5,284 nucleotides of DNA from GCA-003244245 sp046262495 (GTDB lineage: Bacteria; Actinomycetota; Actinomycetes; Mycobacteriales; Pseudonocardiaceae), in NCBI GenBank assembly GCA_046262495.1, contig JBHEMR010000113.1:1-5284 (forward strand), written 5' to 3'. The notes beneath the pieces were generated by a model. That model was given only the letters and a program-made list of their open reading frames with translations. It did no database searches and was not told the origin of the DNA. Numbering within the stretch: position 1 is the stretch's first letter; each line of letters starts with the position of its first letter. This document shows, piece after piece, positions 1-5,284 of this stretch. A program made the translations under genes and the position numbers.

Positions 1-1262
1 GCCAGCTTGTCCACTGTGGAGCGCAGCGCGGCATCCGGCGCGCAGTGCGTGACGATCACCAGGTTCGCCCCGGCACCACACGCCGGCACGTCGTCAGGGG
101 TGCGACCGGTCTGACGCACCGCCATGATGGACACCTCGTGCTCGGCGAAGACCTGCGCCACCTGCGCCAGCACCCCAGGGCGGTCGACCACCTCGAGATT
201 GACGTGGTAGGCGGTCGGGGTGTCCCCCATCGCCTGGATCGGCAGCTCGGCGTAGGCGGACTCGCGCGGCCCGTAACCGCCCGCCACCCGGTTGCGGGCG
301 ACGGCCACCAGGTCGCCGAGCACCGCGCTGGCGGTCGGTGCTCCGCCGGCGCCCTGGCCGTAGAACATCAGCGCACCGGCGGCGTCCGCCTCGACGAACA
401 CCGCGTTGTAGGCACCTGTCACGGTGGCCAGCGGGTGCGAGCGGGGAATCATCGCCGGGTAGACCCTGGCCGAGACCGACTCGGCGCCGCTTGAGTCGAC
501 GACCCGCTCACAGATCGCCAGCAGCTTGACCGTGCGACCGAGCTGCCGGGCGGCGAGAATGTCAGCGGCGGAGACCTCGGCGATACCCTCCCGGTAGACG
601 TCGGCGCTGGTCACTCTGGTGTGAAAGGCCAGCGACGCGAGGATGGCGGCTTTGGAGGCGGCGTCGTAGCCGTCTACGTCCGCGGTCGGGTCGGCCTCGG
701 CGTAGCCCAGGGCGCTGGCCTCCTCCAGCGTCTCGGCATAGCCGGCCCCGGAGCTGTCCATAGCGGACAGGATGAAGTTGGTCGTGCCGTTGACGATGCC
801 GGTGACGCGGGTGATCCGGTCCCCGGCCAACGACTCCCGCAGCGGGCGCAACAGCGGGATCGCCCCGGCTACCGCGGCCTCGAAATACAGGTCGCTACCG
901 GCAGCGTCGGCTGCGGCGTACAGCTCCGGTCCGCACTCGGCGAGCAGCGCCTTATTGGCGGTGACGACGCCGCGCCCGGCGCGCAGCGCGGCCAGCAGCA
1001 GCGGCCGGGCCGGTTCGATGCCACCGATCACCTCAATCACGACGTCGACGTCGTCGCGGCTGATCAGTTCGGCGGCGTCGGTGGTGAGCAGTTCGGCGGG
1101 CACCTCAGGATGGCGTCGGGGGCGTCGCACCGCCACCCCGACCAGCCGCACCGCCGTGCCGACCCGGGCGGCGAGTTCCGCGGACTGATCGGTGAGCAGC
1201 CGCAGCACCTCACGGCCCACGGTGCCGCAGCCCAGCAGTGCCACACCAATAGGTCTGCTCAC
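1..1262 (-). CDS. hom: Homoserine dehydrogenase, 3' end cut by window edge
   Basis: NAD(P)-dependent reduction of aspartate semialdehyde to homoserine, the branch point to threonine, methionine and isoleucine; cytoplasmic. The GTG start at 1262 is supported by a GGAGG four bases upstream and by the 4-base overlap with the lysA stop. 420 codons are visible; the usual length is about 440, so roughly 20 C-terminal residues lie outside. Seen in the translation: Rossmann motif GCGTVG at residues 11-16, TANK around 101-104 (Asn103, Lys104), the family signature GIVNGTTNFIL from 155, and DAASK at 200-204, whose Asp and Lys match the catalytic Asp/Lys pair of the family. A C-terminal ACT domain starts near 351 (VVDRPGVLAQV at 358-368); such domains commonly give feedback control by threonine. 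The frame has no stops. It is the third gene of the operon; in mycobacteria thrC and thrB usually follow. Mycobacterial annotations often call it thrA. Confidence 0.96.
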   Translation of the reverse strand, partial: MSRPIGVALLGCGTVGREVLRLLTDQSAELAARVGTAVRLVGVAVRRPRRHPEVPAELLTTDAAELISRDDVDVVIEVIGGIEPARPLLLAALRAGRGVVTANKALLAECGPELYAAADAAGSDLYFEAAVAGAIPLLRPLRESLAGDRITRVTGIVNGTTNFILSAMDSSGAGYAETLEEASALGYAEADPTADVDGYDAASKAAILASLAFHTRVTSADVYREGIAEVSAADILAARQLGRTVKLLAICERVVDSSGAESVSARVYPAMIPRSHPLATVTGAYNAVFVEADAAGALMFYGQGAGGAPTASAVLGDLVAVARNRVAGGYGPRESAYAELPIQAMGDTPTAYHVNLEVVDRPGVLAQVAQVFAEHEVSIMAVRQTGRTPDDVPACGAGANLVIVTHCAPDAALRSTVDKL

Positions 1263-2680
1263 GAGACCTCCAGGGACAACAGATCGGCCAACGTCTCCCG
1301 GCGCAGCAGCAGCCGGTGGGAGCCGTCGCGCACCGCAACGACCGCCGGGCGCGGCACCAGGTTGTACCGGCTGGACATCGAGTAGCAGTACGCGCCGGTG
1401 CTGGCGACGGCCACCAGGTCGCCCGGGGCTAGATCGTCGGGCAGCCAGCAGTCCCGGACCACCACGTCACCGGTCTCGCAGTGCTTGCCGACCACCCGGG
1501 ACAGCGCGGGCCGCGCCTCGGAGAGGCGCGACACCAACCGGCAGTCGTAGCTGGCGTCATAGAGTGCAGTGCGCACGTTGTCGCTCATCCCACCGTCTAC
1601 CGAGACGTAACGTCGCTGGGTGGATGCCACCACGGTGATGTCCTTGGTCGTGCCCACCTCGTACAGGGTCACCGTGCCGGGTCCGGCGATCGCGCGGCCC
1701 GGCTCGACGACCAGGTCGGGGGTGGGCAAGCCGGCCGCCTGGCACCGGGCTTCCACGATGGCCCGCAGATGCGCCGCCAGCATGGCCGGTCGCGGCGGAT
1801 CGTCGTCTACGGTGTAGGCGATCCCCAGGCCACCGCCAAGATCCAAGATGGACAGGTCGGCGAGGGAGTCCGGCCCATGCTCGTCTCGGATCGCTGCGAG
1901 CAGACCGACCATCCGATGTGCCGCGAGCTCAAAGCCGTCGGCGTCGAATATCTGCGATCCGATGTGGCTGTGCAGCCCTACCAGGTGCAATGTCTCGGAC
2001 TTGAATACCCGGCGGACGGCTTCGGCGGCGTCTCCGGCGGCCAGCGAGAACCCGAACTTCTGGTCTTCGTGCGCGGTGGCGATGAACTCGTGGGTGTGCG
2101 CCTCGACGCCGACAGTCACCCGGATCAGCACCGGCTGTATGACGCCGTGACGGCGGGCGATGTCGTCCAACCGGGCGATCTCCAGAAAGGAGTCGAGCAC
2201 GATCGCACCGAGTCCGGCCGCGACGGCGGCGGTTAGCTCGTCGGAGGACTTGTTGTTGCCGTGCATCGCGATACGGTGCGCGGGGAAACCCGCATGCAAC
2301 GCGACGGCGAGCTCGGTGCCGGTGCACACGTCCAAGCTCAAGCCCTGCTCGTCCACCCAGTGAGCGACCTCGGAGCACAGGAAGGCCTTGGCCGCATAGT
2401 GCACCCGCTCGGGGGCGCCGAAGGCGGCGGCATGTTCGGCGCAACGAGCCCGGAAGTCTGCCTCGTCCACCACGAACAGCGGCGTGCCATAGGTCTCAGC
2501 GAGCTCGCCGACCTCCACACCGGCCAGCCGCACCGCGCCATCGTCGCCGCGGTGCGCTCCGCGCGGCCATACCGCTGGGTGAAGGGCGTTCAGCTCGGCC
2601 GAGCCGACCGGGCAGGGGCCCGCGGTGGAGGACCGGGCCAGCACGTCGGCGTGGCGCGGGCCGGCCGGGTGCGCCCTCAC
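1259..2680 (-). CDS. lysA: Diaminopimelate decarboxylase (LysA)
   Basis: PLP enzyme that decarboxylates meso-diaminopimelate to L-lysine, the last step of lysine synthesis; cytoplasmic, normally a homodimer with active sites at the dimer interface. 473 aa from the GTG at 2680. This start is chosen because it overlaps the upstream stop as GTGA and has GGAG five bases before it; the frame stays open for 23 more codons upstream, but that would run deep into the preceding gene. Domains: PLP-binding barrel with Schiff-base Lys98 (HYAAKAFLCSEV), HTHEF, HSHIGSQI at 237-244 (His239), GGGLGI at 282-287 and phosphate-binding EPGRAIAGPGT from 326; then the C-terminal beta domain with HCETGD at 400-405 (Cys401, which acts from the partner subunit) and GAYCYSMSSRYN from 429 (Tyr431). 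All key residues are present. The N-terminus is about 26 residues longer than the M. tuberculosis protein as I recall it. It ends in a 4-base overlap with hom. Confidence 0.97.
   Translation of the reverse strand: MRAHPAGPRHADVLARSSTAGPCPVGSAELNALHPAVWPRGAHRGDDGAVRLAGVEVGELAETYGTPLFVVDEADFRARCAEHAAAFGAPERVHYAAKAFLCSEVAHWVDEQGLSLDVCTGTELAVALHAGFPAHRIAMHGNNKSSDELTAAVAAGLGAIVLDSFLEIARLDDIARRHGVIQPVLIRVTVGVEAHTHEFIATAHEDQKFGFSLAAGDAAEAVRRVFKSETLHLVGLHSHIGSQIFDADGFELAAHRMVGLLAAIRDEHGPDSLADLSILDLGGGLGIAYTVDDDPPRPAMLAAHLRAIVEARCQAAGLPTPDLVVEPGRAIAGPGTVTLYEVGTTKDITVVASTQRRYVSVDGGMSDNVRTALYDASYDCRLVSRLSEARPALSRVVGKHCETGDVVVRDCWLPDDLAPGDLVAVASTGAYCYSMSSRYNLVPRPAVVAVRDGSHRLLLRRETLADLLSLEVS
1267..1271 (-). 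promoter_or_regulatory. Ribosome binding site of hom
   Basis: GGAGG on the minus strand, four bases before the GTG at 1262 and inside the last codons of lysA. It decides the hom start and shows that hom can initiate by itself as well as by coupling to lysA translation. Confidence 0.75.
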
Positions 2681-3459
2681 ATCCGCTCCGGTGCACAGGC
2701 CCCGAGCAGGCGGAGGCCGTTGGCCAGCACCTGCCGGGTCGCCTCGCACAGCGCCAGCCGTGCGGCGTGCCGCGGATCCGGTTGCTCATCGCCCATCGGC
2801 AGTACCCGGCAGCGACCGTCGAACCGGTGATACGTCATCACCAGCTGCTCCAAGTAACGGACCACCCGGTGCGGCTCGCAGAGATCCGCAGTCCTCGACG
2901 ACGCCGCTGCCACGATGCGCGGGAACTCCCCCAGCGTTCGGATCAGCTCTCCCTCCCGCTCGTGGTCGAGCAGGTCGAGCTGGGCGCCCTGGTGGGTGAT
3001 CCGGAGGTCGGCAGCGTTGCGGGCCAGCGCGGCCAGCCGGGCGTGCACGTACTGCGCGTCGCGCACGGTTGGTAGCTCTTCGACGCCGGCCAACCGGGCG
3101 GCAGGCCCGTCTTGAAGAGCACCGAAGCGCTCCCCTGCCGCGATTACCTGCGCGACGATGTCGCCCTGAGCGCCGGCCGCCAACCGCAGGTTGAGAAAAC
3201 CGGGGCCGGCGACCTGCACCGACTGCACTCCGTGGCGCTGCGCCAGCGCGTGCGCCAGCCAACCGGCGAGCTCGCGCGGTGGCACACCCGCCCTCGTCCC
3301 GGTCTGCAATGCCACGTTAGTCGCGTAGTCGCCGTGTTCGGCGACGCGCGGCCGTTCGACCGTCACCGTCGCCGGAAGCACGACGGGGTCCAGGCCGCGG
3401 CCGGTCAGCACGTCGAGGGCGACGGACCGAACCAGGTCGGCGAGCGCGGCGGGGGTCAC
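2677..3459 (-). CDS. nrtL: ArgS-related anticodon-binding protein lacking the catalytic core (NrtL-like)
   Basis: 260 aa from the GTG at 3459, against about 550 for mycobacterial ArgS. Residues 1 to about 115 match the ArgS N-terminal (tRNA D-loop contacting) domain: VTVERPR at 32-38, EHGDYATN at 41-48, GPGFLNLRL at 85-93. From about 135 the protein jumps to the C-terminal DALR anticodon-binding domain: YVHARLAALARNAADL at 137-152, RTLGEFPRIV from 174, EPHRVVRYLEQL from 195, YHRF at 210-213, RVLP at 218-221, and the typical end APERM. The class I Rossmann core with HIGH and KMSK is missing, so it cannot charge tRNA. The frame is clean, base composition resembles its neighbours, and it is coupled to lysA, so I infer a functional protein, perhaps tRNA-Arg binding or sensing. 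It occupies the argS position upstream of lysA. The NrtL name is from memory of genome annotations; the symbol is less certain than the domain reading. Alternative: an argS deletion remnant kept as a coupling leader. Confidence 0.88.
   Translation of the reverse strand: MTPAALADLVRSVALDVLTGRGLDPVVLPATVTVERPRVAEHGDYATNVALQTGTRAGVPPRELAGWLAHALAQRHGVQSVQVAGPGFLNLRLAAGAQGDIVAQVIAAGERFGALQDGPAARLAGVEELPTVRDAQYVHARLAALARNAADLRITHQGAQLDLLDHEREGELIRTLGEFPRIVAAASSRTADLCEPHRVVRYLEQLVMTYHRFDGRCRVLPMGDEQPDPRHAARLALCEATRQVLANGLRLLGACAPERM
2686..2689 (-). promoter_or_regulatory. Ribosome binding site of lysA
   Basis: GGAG on the minus strand, five bases upstream of the GTG at 2680, within the last codons of the ArgS-like gene. 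Together with the GTGA overlap it points to translational coupling and rules against the longer upstream reading. Confidence 0.6.
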
Positions 3460-3472
3460 GCCTGCGAGTCTA
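3460..3472 (-). promoter_or_regulatory. Probable leaderless promoter (-10) of the ArgS-like/lysA/hom operon
   Basis: TAGACT at 3472-3467 on the minus strand fits the actinobacterial TANNNT -10 box. Seven bases (CGCAGGC) separate it from the GTG at 3459, which puts the transcription start at or next to the start codon and predicts a leaderless mRNA. No purine-rich ribosome binding site lies in front of this GTG, which agrees. The -35 region (about 3489-3496) shows no TTGACA-like hexamer, as is common for mycobacterial SigA promoters. Confidence 0.6.
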
Positions 3473-3549
3473 GGTGAGGTATAGCGCCGAGCCGCCGAAC
3501 CAGTGTGGACACCCGGGCTCACGGGCCCTTGACGGGCAATCCCTAGACT
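3467..3549. repeat. 8-base inverted pair AGTCTAGG / CCTAGACT carrying the two divergent -10 boxes
   Basis: AGTCTAGG at 3467-3474 and its exact reverse complement CCTAGACT at 3542-3549 face away from each other, 67 bases apart. Each half holds a TAGACT -10 candidate for the gene on its side. Nothing else in the roughly 150-base gap is a convincing gene. Confidence 0.5.
3544..3549 (+). promoter_or_regulatory. Possible -10 box of the DUF3105/DUF305 unit
   Basis: TAGACT on the plus strand, the mirror of the divergent box. Transcription would begin near 3556, giving a leader of about 57 bases before the ATG at 3614. A TTGACG at 3529-3534 lies only 9 bases upstream, too close to serve as its -35, so the -35 is undefined. 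Confidence 0.4.
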
Positions 3550-3613
3550 GGCGCCGCGGTCGGGCAGCAGACCCCCATGTGAGTGAACACAGGTGAATCA
3601 AAACCGAGGACCC

Positions 3614-4417
3614 ATGCCCAGTGGTAAGAGCAGCAAAGCGGTGCGCAACGCTCGTTCGGTGGTAACGGCGACCAAGCCGAGGCCATGGGGCACGGTAGTG
3701 GCGGTGCTGACCGTCCTCGTGTTCGCGGTCGGCATCTTCGGCTACCTGTACACCCAGTACGAGGACCGTCGCGCCTTCACTCCCACCGCCAGCGACAAGG
3801 ACCCCTCGACTCACATCAAGGGGATCGTCGTCCAGAACTACGGGGCGGCCAACCGCGGGCACATCGGCTCAGACAAGCGGGTCGCTTACGACCACAGCCC
3901 GCCCTTCGGTGGTCCGCACGACGGGACCTGGGCCGCCTGCAACGGCGTGGTCTATTCGGCGGCCGTGCGCAACGAGAACATGGTTCACGCCCTCGAACAC
4001 GGCGCGGTGTGGATTGCCTACAACCCAAGCAAGATCAGCGGTCCGGCGCTGCAATCACTGCAGAACCGGGTGCAGGGTTCGAACTACCTCATGCTGTCGC
4101 CCTACCCCGGCCTGGACGCGCCGATCTCCCTGCAGTCGTGGGGACACCAGCTCAAGCTGACCAACCCCGCCGACAAGCGGATCGATCAGTTCATCCAATC
4201 CCTGCGGCTCAATCAGTACACCTACCCCGAGGTCGGCGCCAGCTGCGACGAACTCGCAGGCCTGTTCGATCCGGCGAAGCCGCCACCGTTCGTCGCCACG
4301 CCGCCTGGTCCGGATGCGATTCCGATGACCTACGGCGGCGGCCGCGGCGTCACGCCCGGTACCGGGGAGGCCCCGACGGCTCCGGGCGGGACACCTGGCC
4401 TACCTGCAGGTGGGTGA
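3614..4417 (+). CDS. DUF3105 family membrane-anchored protein
   Basis: 267 aa of unknown function. The ATG at 3614 is chosen for the GAGG at 3606-3609 and the basic N-terminus MPSGKSSKAVRNAR; a GTG at 3593 (274 aa) is possible. Residues 1-24 are basic and 25-46 form one hydrophobic helix (WGTVVAVLTVLVFAVGIFGY), followed by YTQYEDRR, so the protein is probably anchored N-in with the rest outside the membrane. The outer domain carries the family hallmark: YDHSPPFGGPH at 92-102, WAAC ending at Cys109, and VHALEHGAVWIAYNP from 124, giving clustered His, Cys and Glu side chains that could hold a metal. Cys211 is the only other cysteine and could pair with Cys109. The last 40 residues are Pro/Gly-rich and disordered-looking. 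The DUF305 gene begins eight bases past its stop, so they are likely co-transcribed. The family call is confident; the metal role is inference. Confidence 0.9.
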   Translation: MPSGKSSKAVRNARSVVTATKPRPWGTVVAVLTVLVFAVGIFGYLYTQYEDRRAFTPTASDKDPSTHIKGIVVQNYGAANRGHIGSDKRVAYDHSPPFGGPHDGTWAACNGVVYSAAVRNENMVHALEHGAVWIAYNPSKISGPALQSLQNRVQGSNYLMLSPYPGLDAPISLQSWGHQLKLTNPADKRIDQFIQSLRLNQYTYPEVGASCDELAGLFDPAKPPPFVATPPGPDAIPMTYGGGRGVTPGTGEAPTAPGGTPGLPAGG

Positions 4418-4425
4418 ACCACGCG

Positions 4426-5154
4426 ATGGCACAGACGTTCACCGAAACCGATTCCGGCGGTATGACCCACATCAGCACTGAAGTCGCCCCGCAGCCGCGA
4501 GCGCGCTGGATCCGCTGGTTTGTGTGCGCCGGTGTGTTGCTCGCCGTGCTGCTGCTCGGGACGGCGCTGGGTATGTTTCTCACGGGCGGGTCGGCTCAGC
4601 TTAAGGGTGGTGCGGTGGACGTCGGCTTCGCCCAGGACATGTCGGTGCACCACCGCCAGGCGGTGCTGATGGCCGGTCAGGCCCGGGATCGCAGCACCGA
4701 CCCGGCGATCCGGTTGATCGCCTTTGACATCGAGACCAACCAGCTGCAGCAGATCGGTCAGATGCAGGGGTGGCTGAGTCTGTGGAACGCCGCGCCACTT
4801 CCGAACGGCCGATACATGACCTGGATGGCTGGGACTTCGTCAATGCCGGGGATGGCGCACGGCACCGGACCGGCGACGGTCGGGGCGGAGATGATGCCGG
4901 GGATGGCGTCGGCTGCTGATCTGCAACGGCTTCAGGCGTCTAGCGGTGGTCCCTTCGACGTGCTTTTCCTGCAACTGATGCTCCGTCACCACCAGGGCGG
5001 CACGCCGATGGCCGGGTACGCCGCTGAACACGCCGACAGCGCTCAAGTACGCAACCTGGCTGAGAAGATCGTCATCTCGCAGGGCGCTGAAAGTGATTAC
5101 CTGGCCCAGCTGATCTCCCAGCGCGGGGCGCAACCACTACCGCCCCCGAGCTGA
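4426..5154 (+). CDS. DUF305 family membrane-anchored His/Met-rich protein
   Basis: 242 aa. The ATG at 4426 is chosen because GGTGA at 4413-4417 lies eight bases upstream; alternatives are a GTG at 4414 (246 aa), which overlaps the previous stop as GTGA, and an ATG at 4462. A hydrophobic helix spans about 29-52 (WFVCAGVLLAVLLLG), so it is probably membrane-anchored with the rest outside. The DUF305 pattern is present as two helical repeats: FAQDMSVHHRQAVLMAGQA (His75, His76) with IETNQLQQIGQMQGWL near 102-117, then LMLRHHQGGTPMAGYAAEH (His188, His189) near 185-202. Between them is a Met-rich stretch, seven Met in 131-160 (TWMAGTSSMPGMAHG, EMMPGM). Paired His with Met clusters suit Cu(I)/Cu(II) binding, and some DUF305 proteins are linked to copper tolerance. 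Here that is inference: no copper pump or copper regulator lies in the window. It is paired with the DUF3105 gene. Confidence 0.9.
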   Translation: MAQTFTETDSGGMTHISTEVAPQPRARWIRWFVCAGVLLAVLLLGTALGMFLTGGSAQLKGGAVDVGFAQDMSVHHRQAVLMAGQARDRSTDPAIRLIAFDIETNQLQQIGQMQGWLSLWNAAPLPNGRYMTWMAGTSSMPGMAHGTGPATVGAEMMPGMASAADLQRLQASSGGPFDVLFLQLMLRHHQGGTPMAGYAAEHADSAQVRNLAEKIVISQGAESDYLAQLISQRGAQPLPPPS

Positions 5155-5161
5155 GCACCGC

Positions 5162-5184
5162 CTGGCTTGGGCGTGCATAGCCAG
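5162..5184. repeat. Inverted repeat CTGGCT / AGCCAG after the DUF305 stop
   Basis: A 6-base perfect stem (5162-5167 with 5179-5184) around an 11-base loop, seven bases past the stop codon. It has no T tract, so it is at best a weak terminator; it also overlaps the candidate tRNA promoter. Confidence 0.3.
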
Positions 5185-5197
5185 TACCGGGTAAGCT
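5167..5197 (+). promoter_or_regulatory. Possible promoter of the tRNA-Arg gene
   Basis: TTGGGC at 5167-5172 and TAAGCT at 5192-5197 with a 19-base spacer. Transcription would start near 5204, about six bases before the mature tRNA 5' end. The -35 matches TTGACA only at TTG, so this is tentative; read-through from DUF305 is the alternative. Confidence 0.4.
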
Positions 5198-5209
5198 TGC
5201 GCGCGGCAT

Positions 5210-5284
5210 GCCCCCGTAGCTCAGGGGATAGAGCACCGCCCTCCGGAGGCGGGAGCGCAGGTTCGAATCCTGCCGGGGGCGCCA
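5210..5284 (+). tRNA. tRNA-Arg (anticodon CCG), CCA end encoded
   Basis: Reads CGG arginine codons. A full cloverleaf can be drawn: acceptor GCCCCCG (5210-5216) with CGGGGGC (5274-5280), D arm GCTC/GAGC, anticodon stem CCGCC/GGCGG (5236-5240 with 5248-5252) around loop CTCCGGA with anticodon CCG at 5243-5245, a 4-base variable loop, T stem GCAGG/CCTGC around TTCGAAT, discriminator G at 5281 and CCA at 5282-5284. The middle anticodon C and an A in the D loop are the usual arginine identity elements. All stems pair perfectly, so it looks functional. It ends exactly at the window edge. Confidence 0.97.

Noticed and set aside
621..1385. A 254-codon plus-strand open frame
   Set aside because: Antisense to hom and the lysA end; hom translates cleanly with its signature motifs through the same bases.
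1481..2236. A 251-codon open frame on the plus strand
   Set aside because: It lies antisense within lysA, whose motifs are all intact; the composition is typical of a GC-rich shadow frame and no family was recognised.
2677..3459. ArgS-like gene as a plain pseudogene
   Set aside because: The join is in frame, there are no internal stops, conserved positions are kept at both ends and the stop is coupled to lysA. An assembly deletion cannot be excluded from the window alone.
2677..3522. ArgS-like gene as a frameshifted full-length argS with the core hidden in another frame
   Set aside because: The 783-base gene has no room for the roughly 290 missing residues, and no HIGH- or KMSK-like motif was seen in the other frames here.
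3515..3528. GGGC / GCCC small inverted repeat in the divergent region
   Set aside because: A 4-base stem in GC-rich DNA is expected by chance.
3529..3549. TTGACG plus TAGACT as a full -35/-10 promoter
   Set aside because: The spacer is only 9 bases, far below the usual 16-19.
3685..4425. The long upstream extension of the DUF305 frame across the whole DUF3105 gene
   Set aside because: The extension is Arg/Pro-rich shadow sequence; the real N-terminus with its membrane helix begins near 4426.

Overview
The window is high-GC actinobacterial DNA, most likely from a mycobacterium or close relative. This rests on remembered similarity of the proteins to mycobacterial LysA, Hom (ThrA) and ArgS, on GTG starts coupled by 4-base GTGA overlaps, and on -10 boxes of TANNNT type without a clear -35. 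No database search was possible.

Left two thirds (about 1-3459, minus strand): a tight three-gene operon. Read 5' to 3' it is an ArgS-related gene (2677-3459), lysA (diaminopimelate decarboxylase, 1259-2680) and hom/thrA (homoserine dehydrogenase, 1-1262, 3' end cut by the window edge). Both junctions are 4-base GTGA overlaps. LysA makes lysine from meso-diaminopimelate. Hom sends aspartate semialdehyde to threonine, methionine and isoleucine. The operon therefore holds two branches of aspartate-family amino acid synthesis.

The most notable feature is the first gene. It lies where related actinobacteria have argS, and it keeps the N-terminal domain and the C-terminal anticodon-binding domain of arginyl-tRNA synthetase. 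It lacks the whole catalytic core with its HIGH and KMSK motifs. The frame is clean and RNA-binding-type motifs are kept, so it looks like a working catalysis-free ArgS paralogue (I believe the type annotated as NrtL) rather than a decaying pseudogene. If so, a true argS must lie elsewhere in the genome.

Middle (3460-3613): a divergent promoter region of about 150 bases. Two TAGACT -10 boxes form an 8-base inverted pair. The left one sits 7 bases before the GTG of the ArgS-like gene, which predicts a leaderless mRNA.

Right part (3614-5154, plus strand): a two-gene unit encoding a DUF3105 protein and a DUF305 protein. Each has one N-terminal membrane segment and His/Cys/Met-rich outer domains, which hints at an envelope metal-binding (perhaps copper) role. 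A complete tRNA-Arg(CCG), with encoded CCA, follows at 5210-5284, behind a possible promoter of its own. No mobile element, CRISPR array, or long stretch without genes was seen.
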